Of a stretch of 64,000 nt of DNA, positions 11,808 through 22,808 are shown one piece after another. The notes under the pieces are model-generated. The model made no database searches. It was given only the letters and a program-made list of their open reading frames with translations, and had not been told where the DNA came from. Each line of letters starts with the position of its first letter. Position 1 is the first letter of the stretch. This DNA is from Stagonosporopsis chrysanthemi. Lineage: Eukaryota; Ascomycota; Dothideomycetes; Pleosporales; Didymellaceae. The DNA lies in assembly GCA_022560025.1 (NCBI GenBank), contig JAFISE010000011.1:267948-331947 (forward strand), given 5' to 3'. A program made the translations under genes and the position numbers.

Positions 11808-12028
11808 GCATAGAATGATGAAGAAACTACTTCGCTAGACGGTCGCTTTCGTCTCACCGCACGATACCCCGAATTTGCATGTTAGGTTATATAAGTAGAT
11901 AAGAAGATGCCAACGGGGCATCCAATGCAAGTGTGTGGTGCTTGGACTGCCGTTTTGTGAAAGCAGGTTCATCCATGCCTTCTTGCATACGGTGTCTATG
12001 GCATGCCATCACGTTACCCGTTAGACTA

Positions 12029-12874
12029 CTAGTTCTTCTTCTTCAGCGCTCCACCATCGACTGTAAGTTCTTGGCCAGTGACGAAACCCGCCTCAATCAG
12101 ATAGAGGCATGCATCGATAACGTCCTTCGGCCGACCCGCGCGATTCGTGGGGTGGTCACTGACATCCTTATCGCCAATCTGCTCCTCCCAATTCGTACCC
12201 GCATCGTCGCCCGCCTTGCACTCGTGCGCAACCTTGATCCTGCCCGGTGCTACCAGGTTCACTCGAATACCCAGAGATCCTAAACTGATTGCCATCGAAT
12301 GCATCAGGCCCAGCAAGCCCGACTTGCTTGATGCATACCCCTCCTGATTCGGATCCGACTGGTGCGCACGGAAGCTGCCAATGTGGATGATACACGGCCC
12401 TGCTCCTTGCGTCTTATGCGCGCCCTGCTCGCGATCGTGGGCACGCGCTTTCATGTACGGAATACAGGCCTGACTCATGGCGAATGGGCCGCTAAGGTTC
12501 GTCTCGATGTACGCCCGCCACTGGTCCCAGGTATCTTTGTTCTCCATCGTCTGGCCATCTTTCCACTGCGGTGCCGCTATGCCACCATTGTTGACGAGCA
12601 CGTCGATGCGGTTTTTGAAGAAGGTCTCCGCTGCGGTGGCAACCTTCGTGCGGATGTCTTCCACGTCCCGCAGATTGCAGATGGCGGAGCTCAACTTATT
12701 CTCATCGTGGTACTGTTTCAGGTGTACTTTCGTGGTGTAAGAGAGCTCTTCTTCGTCCAAGTCGAAGATGTACACATGATGGCCTGCTTCAAGAAACATG
12801 CGAGACATGGCACGGCCGATGCCCCGGGCGCCGCCGCTGACGACAATGTTCTTTGGTGGTGCCTGGAATGCCAT
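12029..12874 (-). CDS. Short-chain dehydrogenase/reductase (SDR)
   Basis: Classical NAD(P)-dependent SDR of 281 aa in one exon. The cofactor motif SGGARGIG is at residues 13-20, with Asp in the YIFDLDEEE strand end, which suggests NAD(H) preference. The NNGG motif follows, then IHIGSFRA with the catalytic Ser. The active-site Tyr180 and Lys184 lie in EGYASSKSG. TVDGG near the C-terminus is the usual family ending. The substrate cannot be read from sequence. It runs convergent to the Zn2Cys6 gene, with about 220 bp between stop codons. The C-terminal KKKN is not a peroxisomal signal. Confidence 0.93.
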   Translation of the reverse strand: MAFQAPPKNIVVSGGARGIGRAMSRMFLEAGHHVYIFDLDEEELSYTTKVHLKQYHDENKLSSAICNLRDVEDIRTKVATAAETFFKNRIDVLVNNGGIAAPQWKDGQTMENKDTWDQWRAYIETNLSGPFAMSQACIPYMKARAHDREQGAHKTQGAGPCIIHIGSFRAHQSDPNQEGYASSKSGLLGLMHSMAISLGSLGIRVNLVAPGRIKVAHECKAGDDAGTNWEEQIGDKDVSDHPTNRAGRPKDVIDACLYLIEAGFVTGQELTVDGGALKKKN

Positions 12875-13952
12875 TTTCGATGCTCAATTGGATAGATCTG
12901 GGGTAACAAGACTGGGGAGACTCTCACTAGACCAGATATATGCGCGTGTCACGGTGGATTCACAGGTGCGTGCACCTGACGTCATTCTCAACACTTTCAG
13001 CCACTACGATAAGGAAGAGACAGGAACGTTTTGTTACATGATTGAAACGAAGGTCAGGATGCAGAGAAGCTGATAGTACTTGCTGGTGTTCCCCATCGTC
13101 GATACTAGGTACCCCACTACACCGTTCACCACGCTAGTTCTGGACAACCGGTCATGCTCCACTCACTGGCTGTTCTGACAACATATCATTTCACGAAGCC
13201 GTTCAACGTCCTCATTTACTGCGCATGTCTTCTTCACACTCTGGTAAACCGCACATTCGTGCTAGGTTATCGAAGCGGGGCCTCAAGAGCCAGAAGCTGA
13301 CTAGAATGAATCTGATGGACCAGAGCAGTCCAGTTGTGACCGATTGATTTGGACACCCAGCCGTGATACCCAGAAAGACGCAAGAGTGATGTAAATGGTC
13401 TGAGTTTGCCCAAAGCTCAGAATCCAAAGGAGTGAGAGTCAAGACTTTGACTTAATCACACCTACGCACCAGCCAGGAACCTTCCATTCATCCTCTCTGA
13501 TCAAGTCAAAAATACTTCGCTTCACGCTAGCCCAGTCCATCCACTCATCACGGGCTACAAGGACTTCGACAACCACTGGAGAAGTCTTCGCTGCAGGTCT
13601 ACGCATGTCAACCCGCAGCTTACGATTCTGCTCCCGTACCTTGACGTTGGACTTCGGGATGACCGCAGGCTTTCCTAACCGGGGTCATGTCGTATAGTGC
13701 GTGCTGACGACAACATACAAACATCACATAAACAACACACCAAAGGAGCTGCTTCCAAAGCCCCGTTGACCTCGACAAACCAATTTAAAAGGATGTCTCG
13801 GCACTAGCCCACACCCTCAAACCCTCATTAAACACAGTGTCACGTTTCCAGAACCCCCTTACCTCGCCACCGACCCTTCCCTTCCTTTATTTCAGCCTTA
13901 CAAAACCCCATAAACAACTTTCTCATTTCAAAGCAACACAAACCCGATCGCC
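12875..13952. other. Intergenic, SDR to small secreted protein
   Basis: About 1.1 kb divergent promoter region between the SDR and the secreted-protein gene. No gene or RNA is recognised. Confidence 0.5.
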
Positions 13953-14396
13953 ATGCAGCCCGGAATCTTCACCACACTCTTCTTCACGAGCGCAGCGCTG
14001 GCGACCTCGTCTCTCGATGCGCGCACAACCTCGAAAATCCACCTTTACGTCTGCACTGACAAGTCGTGGGCAGGGCGATGTAAGAGTATCGAGCTCTATG
14101 TGGGCAAGTGCGTGAATATGGAAAAGGCGTTCGACAAGATTGTGTCGAGCGCTGGGCCGGATGATGGGACATTTTGCACGTTGTATTCGTAAGTCTTGGT
14201 CAAGATTGTAAGCAGGTGGTGTAGGTAAGGTGGAAGGGCTAATAGTCGTGATAGGGAGAAGGGATGTAGGGGCAAGGCGATACCGTTCACGAACCCGGGA
14301 ATCGCGAACTTTGACAAGTATAAGTTCGAGAACGAGTTGAGTAGTGTAAGGTGTGATTTTATCTGGGGTTGGCCGAGGGAGAGTGGTGAAGAGTAG
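13953..14396 (+). CDS. Small secreted cysteine-rich protein
   Basis: 125 aa from exons 13953-14188 and 14255-14396 (66-nt intron, GTAAGT donor). The N-terminus is a clear signal peptide (MQPGIFTTLFFTSAALATSS). The mature part has six cysteines in the order YVC, GRC, GKC, TFC, KGC and VRC, enough for three disulfides. The pattern CTDKSWAGRC followed by GKCVNM and PDDGTFCTLYS recurs in fungal small secreted proteins with a crystallin-like layout; this is from memory of that family and not tested. It is a possible effector or cell-surface protein. The function is unknown. Confidence 0.8.
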
Positions 14397-14609
14397 GTAA
14401 CGGCGCGAAGTCAAGCATCAACGTTGAGTCTGCAACTATAAGTCTTCAGGTCACGTAAGAGGACAGATGAGTGATCGTTATGTGAAATAGATTCATCCAA
14501 GCCTTTTGATAGATAGTGAGCTCCAGTGCCCCGAACGCCGATCCCAGTCCCAAAAGTACAGGTATATGCCGACGCGTCATGAATAAAACAATATTATCGT
14601 GCCAACGCT

Positions 14610-15807
14610 CTATTTAGCGCGCTCATAGACACCGACGACCATGGCGTGGTCACGCTCGAAAGGCTCGAGGGTAAGCTGCTCCTTGGGTTTGATGCCCATC
14701 TCCCTCAGCTTAGCAACCTCCTGGGCGAAGACAGCCTCAGGGGCGGCAGTCGAGTCGATACAGTTGGCTTTGATGGAAATGACAATACCACCGCCAACCT
14801 TCAGGAAGAGACCAGCGTTGAGACCAACGATACGGGCCTGATCGGGCTGGGCAACATCGGCGAAGATGCAGTCGACCATGCCGACAAGCATACGGTACTT
14901 CAGAGGGTGACGGGCATCCTCGACAATGGGGATGACATTCGTGCGGTGGGTAGCCATGTTGATCAGATCACGACCAGAGCGGTGCGAGAACTCGACAGCA
15001 AAGACGGTTCCCTCAGGACCAACGATATCGGCAACGTGAGAGACGGAGGTTCCGGAGGCAGCACCGAGGTAAAGGACCTTGGAGCCAGGGCCCATGTAGA
15101 TGTTGTCGACACCACCAAGGATACCGGCAGCCAACTTGGAACGGAAGGGGTTCCATACGCGGTACTCGATGGCAGAGGGAGCAGTCTCCGCGCCGTCAGC
15201 CTTCTCACCACCAACGCTGATGCGCTTCTCGCCGTAGACGCTCTCGCCGGGAGTCAAGTTCTTGGTGACCAGGAGATCCTCCTTACCGCGAGCGACGAAG
15301 ACACCAGCATGACGATGGGGCTCGACAATGACCTTACTGCAGAATGTTAGTTTGAGTCGTCCCACAAGGCCTGCTGCTCAACTTACGCTCCACCTCGAGC
15401 GCCGCCGCGAGCACCACCACGTCCGCCACGAGCACCACCGCGAGGAGCGCCACGACCGCCACCACCACGAGCACCACCACGGCCACCACGGTCGCCGCCG
15501 AAGCCACCGCGGCCGCCGCCACGAGCACCGCCGCGTCCACCACGAGGAGTGAAGCCTCCGCGGCCACCACGGTCACCACCGCCACGTCCGCCTCTGCATT
15601 GTGTTAGTTCTATCAGGGAGATGTGATCAAAGTCTGCAGATGCAGTGCGCAGTCATTTGGATATGCGCAGCTAATTTCTTGAGCAGTTGTCGCAACAGGG
15701 CAGCTGTCGGCTCAAAAAAAAAACTAGCTGCGCATCCCAGCTGCAGCGCAATGGCAGGTATGCTCGACCTTAACATGGATAGAGCCGTACCTGGGTGTGA
15801 AAGCCAT
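14610..15807 (-). CDS. nop1: Fibrillarin, rRNA 2'-O-methyltransferase
   Basis: Methyltransferase of box C/D snoRNPs in the nucleolus; it methylates rRNA at snoRNA-guided sites and histone H2A glutamine in yeast. Exons 15807-15791, 15593-15387 and 15336-14610 join to 316 aa, the usual length. The first exon has only 17 nt (MAFTPR). Exon 2 codes the Gly/Arg-rich domain (residues about 6-75, many RGG). Exon 3 holds the catalytic domain: VIVEPHRHAGVF, YRVWNPFRSKLAAGI, the SAM-binding LYLGAASGTSVSHVAD, VEFSHRSGRDL, and the catalytic-site region up to FERDHAMVVG. It is divergent from rpl17 over 282 bp. Its first intron contains a long hairpin (separate entry). Confidence 0.97.
15663..15735 (-). other. 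Long hairpin in NOP1 intron 1
   Basis: Perfect 11-bp inverted arms (15663-15673 and 15725-15735, ATGCGCAGCTA and its complement) flank a second pair, TTGAGC (15679-15684) and GCTCAA (15710-15715). Between them on the transcribed strand lies a run of ten U facing an A-rich stretch, so the two stems can join into one long hairpin. A short GTTG-TCG-CAAC stem can form in the loop. It is not a recognisable box C/D or H/ACA snoRNA. Confidence 0.6.
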
Positions 15808-16089
15808 TGCTGAAGATGTAGTTGAAGAAGAAGGTATGCGACGGTTGTAGCGTTGTAGAGCTGCAAAGTTCAGAGTCCTTCAACAGCGACAAAGTTCAAA
15901 GTTCGAGAAATTCTTCGAGACGCTAAGACCGCATTGCGTAACGCGCCTTCCTTTTGCTGGTGCTCCCTGGCTGAGCCAATAGAGCAGGCATGAGTGGGTC
16001 TCTAAGCGAGGAAGCCGCAGCCCACCGCTCTTGCAATTTTGACCTTTGACATCGCCGTCAACTAACAACACAGGACATCGCCCGCCAAA
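15808..16089. promoter_or_regulatory. Divergent promoter nop1 / rpl17
   Basis: 282 bp between the start codons of a nucleolar methyltransferase and a ribosomal protein, which would allow joint control of ribosome biogenesis. No specific operator motif is claimed. Confidence 0.6.
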
Positions 16090-16920
16090 ATGGTGAGTCG
16101 CCGCCCGCTGTCGCAGTGCTCGCAGTTGCGCTGCCACATCTCTCGTACGCGAAATTAATTGCTGTCCGCAGGTTCGTTACGGAGCTTCCCACCTCGACAA
16201 CGCAAAGAGCGCCCGCGCTCGCGGTTCCTACCTCCGTGTGTCCTTCAAGAACACCCGCGAGACCGCCCAGGCCATCAACGGATGGAAGCTTGACCGCGCT
16301 CTCACCTACCTCGGCAATGTCCTGGACCACAAGGAGGCCGTTCCCATGAGGCGCTACGCTGGCAGCACTGGACGCACCGCCCAGGGTGAGTGACTCTCCG
16401 TATCGCACGCAAGGATGCACGATTGTCAGGGGAATTCAGACATCATTTGGGGGGAAGATTGCGCTGGACTCGAGACTGCAATGCGTCGCACTCTATGTTG
16501 AATTTTTGCTTGGGCAAAGACTGACTCCCGCAGGCAAGGCTTTCGGTGTCTCCAAGGCCCGCTGGCCCGTCAAGTCCGCCGAGATCCTTCTCGGTCTCCT
16601 CAAGAACGCTGAGGCCAACGCCGACACCAAGGGTCTCGACACCGCCAACTTGGTCGTCAAGCACATCCAGGTCAACCAGGCCCCCAAGCAGCGCAGGCGC
16701 ACTTACCGTGCCCACGGTCGTGTACGTACCAGTACTTCACCCGCACAGATATGGTCCTAACAATACATAGATCAACCCTTACATGTCCAACCCCTCCCAC
16801 ATCGAGCTCATCCTCACCGAGGGTGCCGAGGTCGTCCAGAAGTCCACCGAGTCCGTCGAGCGCCGATTGAACTCTAGGCAGCGTGGCCGTGAGGTCCGCA
16901 AGGCCATCACCTCTGTGTAA
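16090..16920 (+). CDS. rpl17: 60S ribosomal protein L17 (uL22)
   Basis: Large-subunit protein lining the peptide exit tunnel. Four exons: 16090-16092, 16172-16385, 16534-16721 and 16771-16920, giving 184 aa. Exon 1 is the ATG alone; the intron starts directly after it with GTGAGT. The product begins MVRYGASHLDNAKSARARGSY and contains VSFKNTRETAQAI, GRTAQGKAFGVSKARWP and YRAHGRINPYMSNPSHIEL, all diagnostic for eukaryotic L17. The length is as expected. It is divergent from fibrillarin, with strongly C-ending codons as expected for a highly expressed gene. Confidence 0.97.
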
Positions 16921-17715
16921 GCAGTTCCAGGAGTGGTGTTCGAAGTTTCAGCGAAGACAAAAGGACAAGGCATGGGCAAGGTCTAGGAGTCAATGAGCGA
17001 TGAATTATAGGGTCTTTCATACTCACTCATCATGTGTGCATGATTGGGAATTCCATTTCTCCGGTGTCTGGTCGATAAACAAACAGGGCTACGGCCTGAT
17101 TCCCAAACTCAGCGCTCTCTCTGCATGTGTCGTGCACCGTTATTGCATGCTCACGACCGTCCTAGCGCTTAATGCAATGTATTACGAACCTTCATCTTGA
17201 CTTTATCTACATCAGAGAATTGTACTTGCGTCGTTCGATCAGATTGTAATACCTGAGCTTCGTCATCACCATGTCTGGAGTTTTTGGCTGCTGACGCTAG
17301 TAACCATCTAACGCTAGTACGCTAGTACGCTAGTACGCTAGTACGCTAGTACGCTACTCAAATAATGACCAGCTTTCGTCTCTACAACATTTGCAACCTA
17401 CCATAACTCATACAATGAACCGGTGCGTCGTACGTGCACTTTCCGGACATCGTATGATTCTGGCATTATTCGTTCCTTCGTCCTGACTCGACGACGGCCG
17501 TTATCTTGCTTCTCAGCGCCTGCCAAGTTTTCCAAATCACAACCATCATGACGCAAGCCCAGCACACCCATGGGCACTGCCGCATCTTGTCTACAATTTG
17601 AATGGACTATATATCCGACTTACCCATGCGCCTCTCACGTACTTTACTGACTCTCCGTTGTACATATTTGTGTGAGATTTGATGACATTTGAGTGCTCTA
17701 CCTCCGGGATCCAGG
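16921..17715. other. Intergenic, rpl17 to GH128
   Basis: About 795 bp holding the rpl17 3' end, an octamer tandem repeat and the GH128 promoter. No gene seen. Confidence 0.5.
17311..17356. repeat. Octamer tandem repeat ACGCTAGT
   Basis: Nearly six uninterrupted copies of the 8-mer ACGCTAGT, with one further diverged unit about ten bases to the left. It is a minisatellite-like simple repeat, probably length-variable between isolates. Confidence 0.9.
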
Positions 17716-18705
17716 ATGCCAGCCTCTCACCACCATGCGCGTCTCCTCAGCGCCCTAGCATTCAGCCTGCTCGCTACATCACAAGCACAAGACAGCAAGA
17801 GGGGATTTGCCTTTATAGGAGACATGCATTCCCAGGATAACCGGCTCTTGTCGTCGGACAGCAGTCCATTGACGTGGTATTACAACTGGAGTCCGTACCC
17901 AAATATCGATCTGATACCTATCGGCTCCCTTGAATTTGTCCCCATGATTCATGGCATTGATGCTACAGAGGACAGCAGAACAGAGCAGGTGATAAGCGGG
18001 TTGGACAGTTCAAGTACGCACCTGCTCTCCTTCAACGAACCCGATGGAACCACGAGCAGCGGCGGATCGAGCATAAGCCCAGAGGACGCAGCACGAGCCT
18101 ACATCGATTACGTCGTGCTGTTCAGAGACGGCTCGAAGGGTGGGAGAAACTGGAAGATCAGCCATCCATCTACCACTGGCTCGGGCAACGGCCTCGAATG
18201 GCTTCGCTCATTCAACTCTTCATGCTACGATATCGATCCCGAGAACGGCTGCCCGACAGACTTTATCGCCGTGCACTGGTACGGTGACTTTGGGGGGCTT
18301 GCGGGCTGGCTAGGGACGCTTGATGAGTTCTACAACACAAATTCCACAAGCGACTCAAACCTCAAGATCTGGATCACAGAGATGGGCCTGCCGCAGCAGT
18401 CTGCTGACGCGACAGTGGGCATGATGAATCAGACGCTTCCTTACCTTGATCAGCTCGACTACGTTGAGCGGTATTCTTGGTTTGGTGCTTTCAGAACCGA
18501 CGATGCCAACGAGTGGACTGGAGATGGCGTGGCGCTGTTCGACGGCGACGGGGCTCTCACAGAGCTTGGTGCACTCTACATGGGCAGCGGCTTTGAGGAA
18601 GGTCAAAAAGGCGAAGGCGAAGGCTCGGGTACTGGTATGGTTAGTGTTAATATGGTTGCAGTGGTTGCGATGGGCTTGGTGAGCGCGATGATGAGTTTCA
18701 TGTAA
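17716..18705 (+). CDS. GPI-type GH128 beta-1,3-glucanase-like protein
   Basis: Extracellular glycoside hydrolase of the asl1 / GH128 type (PF11790), acting on beta-1,3-glucans. Single exon of 329 aa. The signal peptide follows MPASHHHARLLSALAFSLLATSQA. The barrel strands read KRGFAFIG, LTWYYNWSPYP, FVPMIHG, LLSFNEPD with acid/base E108, ISHPSTTG, FIAVHWYG, and KIWITEMG with nucleophile E222, then RYSWFGAF. The C-terminus is a Gly/Glu-rich linker followed by a hydrophobic tail (VAVVAMGLVSAMMSFM), which suggests GPI anchoring in the wall or plasma membrane. ATG 17716 is chosen because the preceding in-frame codons contain no ATG. Confidence 0.92.
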   Translation: MPASHHHARLLSALAFSLLATSQAQDSKRGFAFIGDMHSQDNRLLSSDSSPLTWYYNWSPYPNIDLIPIGSLEFVPMIHGIDATEDSRTEQVISGLDSSSTHLLSFNEPDGTTSSGGSSISPEDAARAYIDYVVLFRDGSKGGRNWKISHPSTTGSGNGLEWLRSFNSSCYDIDPENGCPTDFIAVHWYGDFGGLAGWLGTLDEFYNTNSTSDSNLKIWITEMGLPQQSADATVGMMNQTLPYLDQLDYVERYSWFGAFRTDDANEWTGDGVALFDGDGALTELGALYMGSGFEEGQKGEGEGSGTGMVSVNMVAVVAMGLVSAMMSFM

Positions 18706-20115
18706 ACTCTCCTAATGCTTGCGTTTGAGCGGTTGATCCCAGATACCCTAGTTTTCATCTACAAATATCACACACTATGCAAATGTAGAAATAACCCTTT
18801 GTTCTTTATGGATAGGTGATGCGCCAAACGCGCCGCTTGGATCTGCTGGACGATCTTCGGCTTGGTTCCGCTTTTCCTGCAGCTACATCTGATGCCTTCC
18901 GAGGAGCCCCAGAGGTCACAATTGTGAAGCTATGTCTCCGCAACGGCGACAAGCCCCGCGGATCCGGGCATGAGTATACCGTATTTTGTTGTAGAGACCC
19001 CATGAGCCATCTTGTGTTTGGGGATTGATCAACATCGTCGCTGTGGTCCTTCACTAAGAGCAGGAGTATCACAGGCAAATGAAATGGAATGAACAGAGGT
19101 GCTTCGTCGCTCATGGTCGGCGAGATGAGGAACGCGAAGCCACTGCCACTGTAGAGGACAGATCACGTGACGATGCTCTTTCCCAGAGTGATGGACAGCC
19201 CCAAAAATTAATTCAGGCCAGATGGTGCGAATGCTCATAGTAGACGACCAAGACCCCTGAGTCTTGTAATAAGACACTTTGTCAAGCGCACTTGAGCGGG
19301 CAACATGATACAATTGCTTCTTTCCTCGTTCCTTGTACAAGCCGTTCACAAATGTTCTGGAGGAAACCGGTGATGCTATCCTTGGCTCTGGAAGACTTGA
19401 AGTGCGGGGGTATGAATCAGATCGATCATCATAAAGCAGCAAGAGCGTTGTAGAGTCCATCCGTCAAGTGACCCAAGACACACGTCAAATAGCTCTTGAA
19501 GCGAGCGGATATCACTAATACTAGCTAAGCTAACGAACTGTAGGGGGTCCTTTTTTGCGTGCACCCTTACTTTTGACGTAAAACGTCGAATATTGACAAG
19601 TAACAACTGTTTTAGCGCAGCCTCAGCTATACGGCCTTTGAGACTCTACGAGCTCAGCTCATTCTTAGGGTTCAGTAACGTTGTGGCTTGGCACGAAGGG
19701 AGGATAAATTTATCCAGATCAGTGTCAAGCATCTGGCGTATCTGGCGGCTTTTCCTATCGAATCCACAACACCATGATGTTGACGGAGGTGAAGACTAAC
19801 ATTGAGGCTACCTGCAACGTTTACGTGGCGCAAGGGAGCGCACCTTGCAGGCTCTGAGGTGATGTGACAATCAGGCAACTTGCTTTCCACACAGAGCGTT
19901 GAGATTACTTCATGGAACATTAATGCCACAGTACACAAGCTCGCGCCGGTCTTTCGTGGGAATGATCATCATTTCGTTGTAGGTTTCCGACAAAGAATGC
20001 GAAAAGCTCAAAGACTAAATGTTCATGAAAGGAAAAGGTCAACGGTACTTTGAAATAAAACGTAAGCTCCCTTTCAAGAAGTTGCAGCGCTAAATTTGGC
20101 ATCACATAGAGGTGC
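18706..20115. other. Intergenic, convergent
   Basis: About 1.4 kb between two convergent genes. Only short ORFs without recognisable domains; no gene called. Confidence 0.45.
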
Positions 20116-21430
20116 TCACAGCCACAGAGAAGCGAAGCTAATACTTCCACGAGGTCCATTGCCATAAGTGGGACCCCACCAACCTCGCTCCCTCGGCTCA
20201 TACAGCACCTCGACATTGATTTTGGAAGCAGCATTGTATCCATATGCAGGCCCGCCTGCCAAGAAAACTTCACACAAGCCGTCGTATTTGAAGAAGATGG
20301 CATTGGGCTCCGTAGCGGCTCGGCCGCAGCAGGCCGTGGCGTTGGTGACTTCACTCCAGTCGGTGCGGATGATGGTCAAGTTCTTGCTGTACCAGTCCGA
20401 AGCGAGCCTGTCGAGTGGGAAGCTGTCGTAGCTGTTGATGACGTTGTCCGTGGCGCAGGCAGCATAGAATGTGGAGGTTGCCGAGGGGTATTCGGTTGTT
20501 GTGGTCTGTGTAAAGTTAGTCGATTGATAGGTGCATATTTCGTTGAAGAAGAGAGCTTACGGTCTTAATGTACGTGCTAGTCTCGGTATAGGTTGAACGA
20601 ATCTCCAGACCGGAAGCCATTGAGTACGTGTAAGGAGTTTCCGTGGGCGAGATCTTGGTCGTGACAGTGCTCGTGATTGTCTCGGTCGAGATATACTTTG
20701 TGCGAGTGTAAGTTGGGGGTACAACGTAGGACTTGGATGTAGAAGTGCCCGAATCGTAGATGTTGACCATGGTAACTAAACAGTCGACCTTTGAAGCTTG
20801 GTCGGCAGGCTTGACCGATGATGTAGCACCATCGACAGGTGCAGCCTCCAGAGCATCGAAAATTCTTGGCTGTGACGAGAGGTCGAGCGGCCTAGCCCAT
20901 GGCTCGGATCCTTCGTCCTGCCAGTAGACATCTTCAACAGCCCAGTTGTCGCGATCTGCCCAGTCATCAACGTGCTGCGTAGCCTCAGGGTAGACAGCTG
21001 CCACTGGGGTAAATCCATTTGATGTAGGGATTGTTGTGGATGAAAGCTCAGATTTTGTGATGGTTGAAGTCGAAGAGACGACCTCGGTGGTTGTTATGTA
21101 GTTGGTCCAGGTGTATGTGGATGTATAGATTGTTCGGGTCAAATTATTAGGAGCAGTTTCGAACTGCGTATATGTGGACGTAGCTGTTACGCTTGTAGTG
21201 GATGGCTTTGGCGTCAAGACCTCCGTCTTGGTCCTATAGGCATACGAAGTGCTCGTGTAGTAATCAGTGGAGGGGCCCCAGGGAGGAGAAGAGGCTCCAT
21301 AAGTAGTTTGGCATCGAGAGACTGAAGAGACTGCTGCAGGTGAGTTTCCTCCCCAGATACGAGTATCGCTGATCATGGTGCTGAGACCAGCAACTGCTGC
21401 CACGGTCGTGTTCATTGCAATTACCCTCAT
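20116..21430 (-). CDS. Ser/Thr-rich hypothetical surface protein
   Basis: 419 aa from exons 21430-20561 and 20505-20116 (55-nt intron, GTAAGC donor). I do not recognise a domain. Residues about 40-140 and 225-305 are Thr/Ser/Tyr-rich with loosely repeated TYT-x-T and TST units, typical of O-glycosylated fungal wall proteins. The C-terminal 130 aa is more conserved-looking, with a CC pair (ATACCGRA), FFKYDGLCEVF and a Trp/Gly-rich end (RGWWGPTYGNGPRGS). The N-terminus (MRVIAMNTTVAAVAGLSTM) is only weakly signal-like. No C-terminal hydrophobic anchor is seen. Confidence 0.7.
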
Positions 21431-22808
21431 ACTGGAGTATACTTTCGGAAATTTGGGATGTCGTTGTTCAAAACACTGCTACCGAGACAGGGACATAGAG
21501 GTGCCTTTAAATCTGCAAATTTTACGAATATATCGCAGTCCATGTCACTTCAGCTGACAAGTTGTCGACGAATATGTGCGGGGAGATCGCCACATGCTTC
21601 CGGAATGTAAGACTTGAAGCAAGGTCGTGAGTACAAATGAAATTCGATAATAATGGGAAATCGATGTACTGCCTATGCAGGCAATTACAGACGGGATAAG
21701 CATTTGTATCTCCGGGAAAGGCAACCGGGCTACGCGGGATCGCTAGATTCTCGAAGATCCTGTCGTGGTGTTACAGGAACGTGGGTCAGTCATTGAGGAA
21801 AAGCTGGATGCTAGGGTAAGTTCTACTGGTCAGCTCGCACCAGACTCGTACTTCGTATTCGCAAATGAGAAAATTGTGCCGGTGACTGCCCTCCGCACAT
21901 GCTGCCATGACGATACTATACTTAGATATGTCGAGAATGCATGGCATAGCAAATGTACGGCTCAAGCGAGGGGTACGAGGGTTGAGAGCTCACAAGCTTC
22001 GTACTAGGTGGGACATGAACCAGGGTAAGATGCAGCATGCAAATTTCAGAGGAATTTAATGCTGGGTTCGCGTCGATGGACGGGGTGGTGTTGTGAAGCC
22101 TTACGCGCCCAGGACGTGATGTTTCCCGAGGTTCATGAGAAGCGATCCAATGAAGGACAGCACGCTGGAAGTGCTCCACTCTATGCTAATCCCTTGCCAC
22201 AGGCTGCTTGAGCAGTGACACCAGGTTCCACACCGGCACGTGATAGATTCCTGCATGTCATTCCGCTTTTTACAACACGGTGAATTATGCACAGGTTCAC
22301 GAGTCCTGAGACCAATGCCACATTTTCGTCCAAGATTTACCCACTAGATTGGACGTCCAATGAATGCATGCGCTCTCAGTAATTTCCAGCTGGCGCCATT
22401 GACTGTGAATGCTTAAAAAATCCGCGAGGAGTTTTCCACTGGGAGTTTTTCTAAGAAGGGCCATCGATTTTCAAATGTTTGCTTTGTGTAGAGGCTGTAA
22501 CCAGAGACGAGAGTGCAACAAACAGGTTGCTAAAGATATTATGCCTTCCGCTGAAGCAAACACTGATACCGAAGACAACAATATGGCAGGCACTGCCGAG
22601 TGTAGCCTGATGGCTTTTCTTACAGATGTAGAGCAAAGGAGCATGATAACATCCATACATGCATTCATATCGAGTGTGTTGCTCATACGATGTCTCCGTT
22701 TTACTTCCACCACTTTGCTCAGTTGCACATTTACAGCATGTTCGTGAAACCCAAACGTCGACGCTATGCGATATAATCCCCAATACTCCCTACGCAGACC
22801 TGAAGAAC
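21431..22808. other. Intergenic
   Basis: About 1.4 kb without a supported gene. Short ORFs on both strands show no coherent protein. Confidence 0.45.

Noticed and set aside
14646..15350. Long plus-strand ORF antisense to fibrillarin, and similar ones antisense to eEF1B-gamma (49013-49933)
   Set aside because: Mirror frames of highly biased C-ending codons in strongly expressed genes; not coding.
19868..19975. ATGATGA and CTGA on the minus strand with short complementary flanks
   Set aside because: The flanking stem is not adjacent to the boxes and no rRNA match was recognised.
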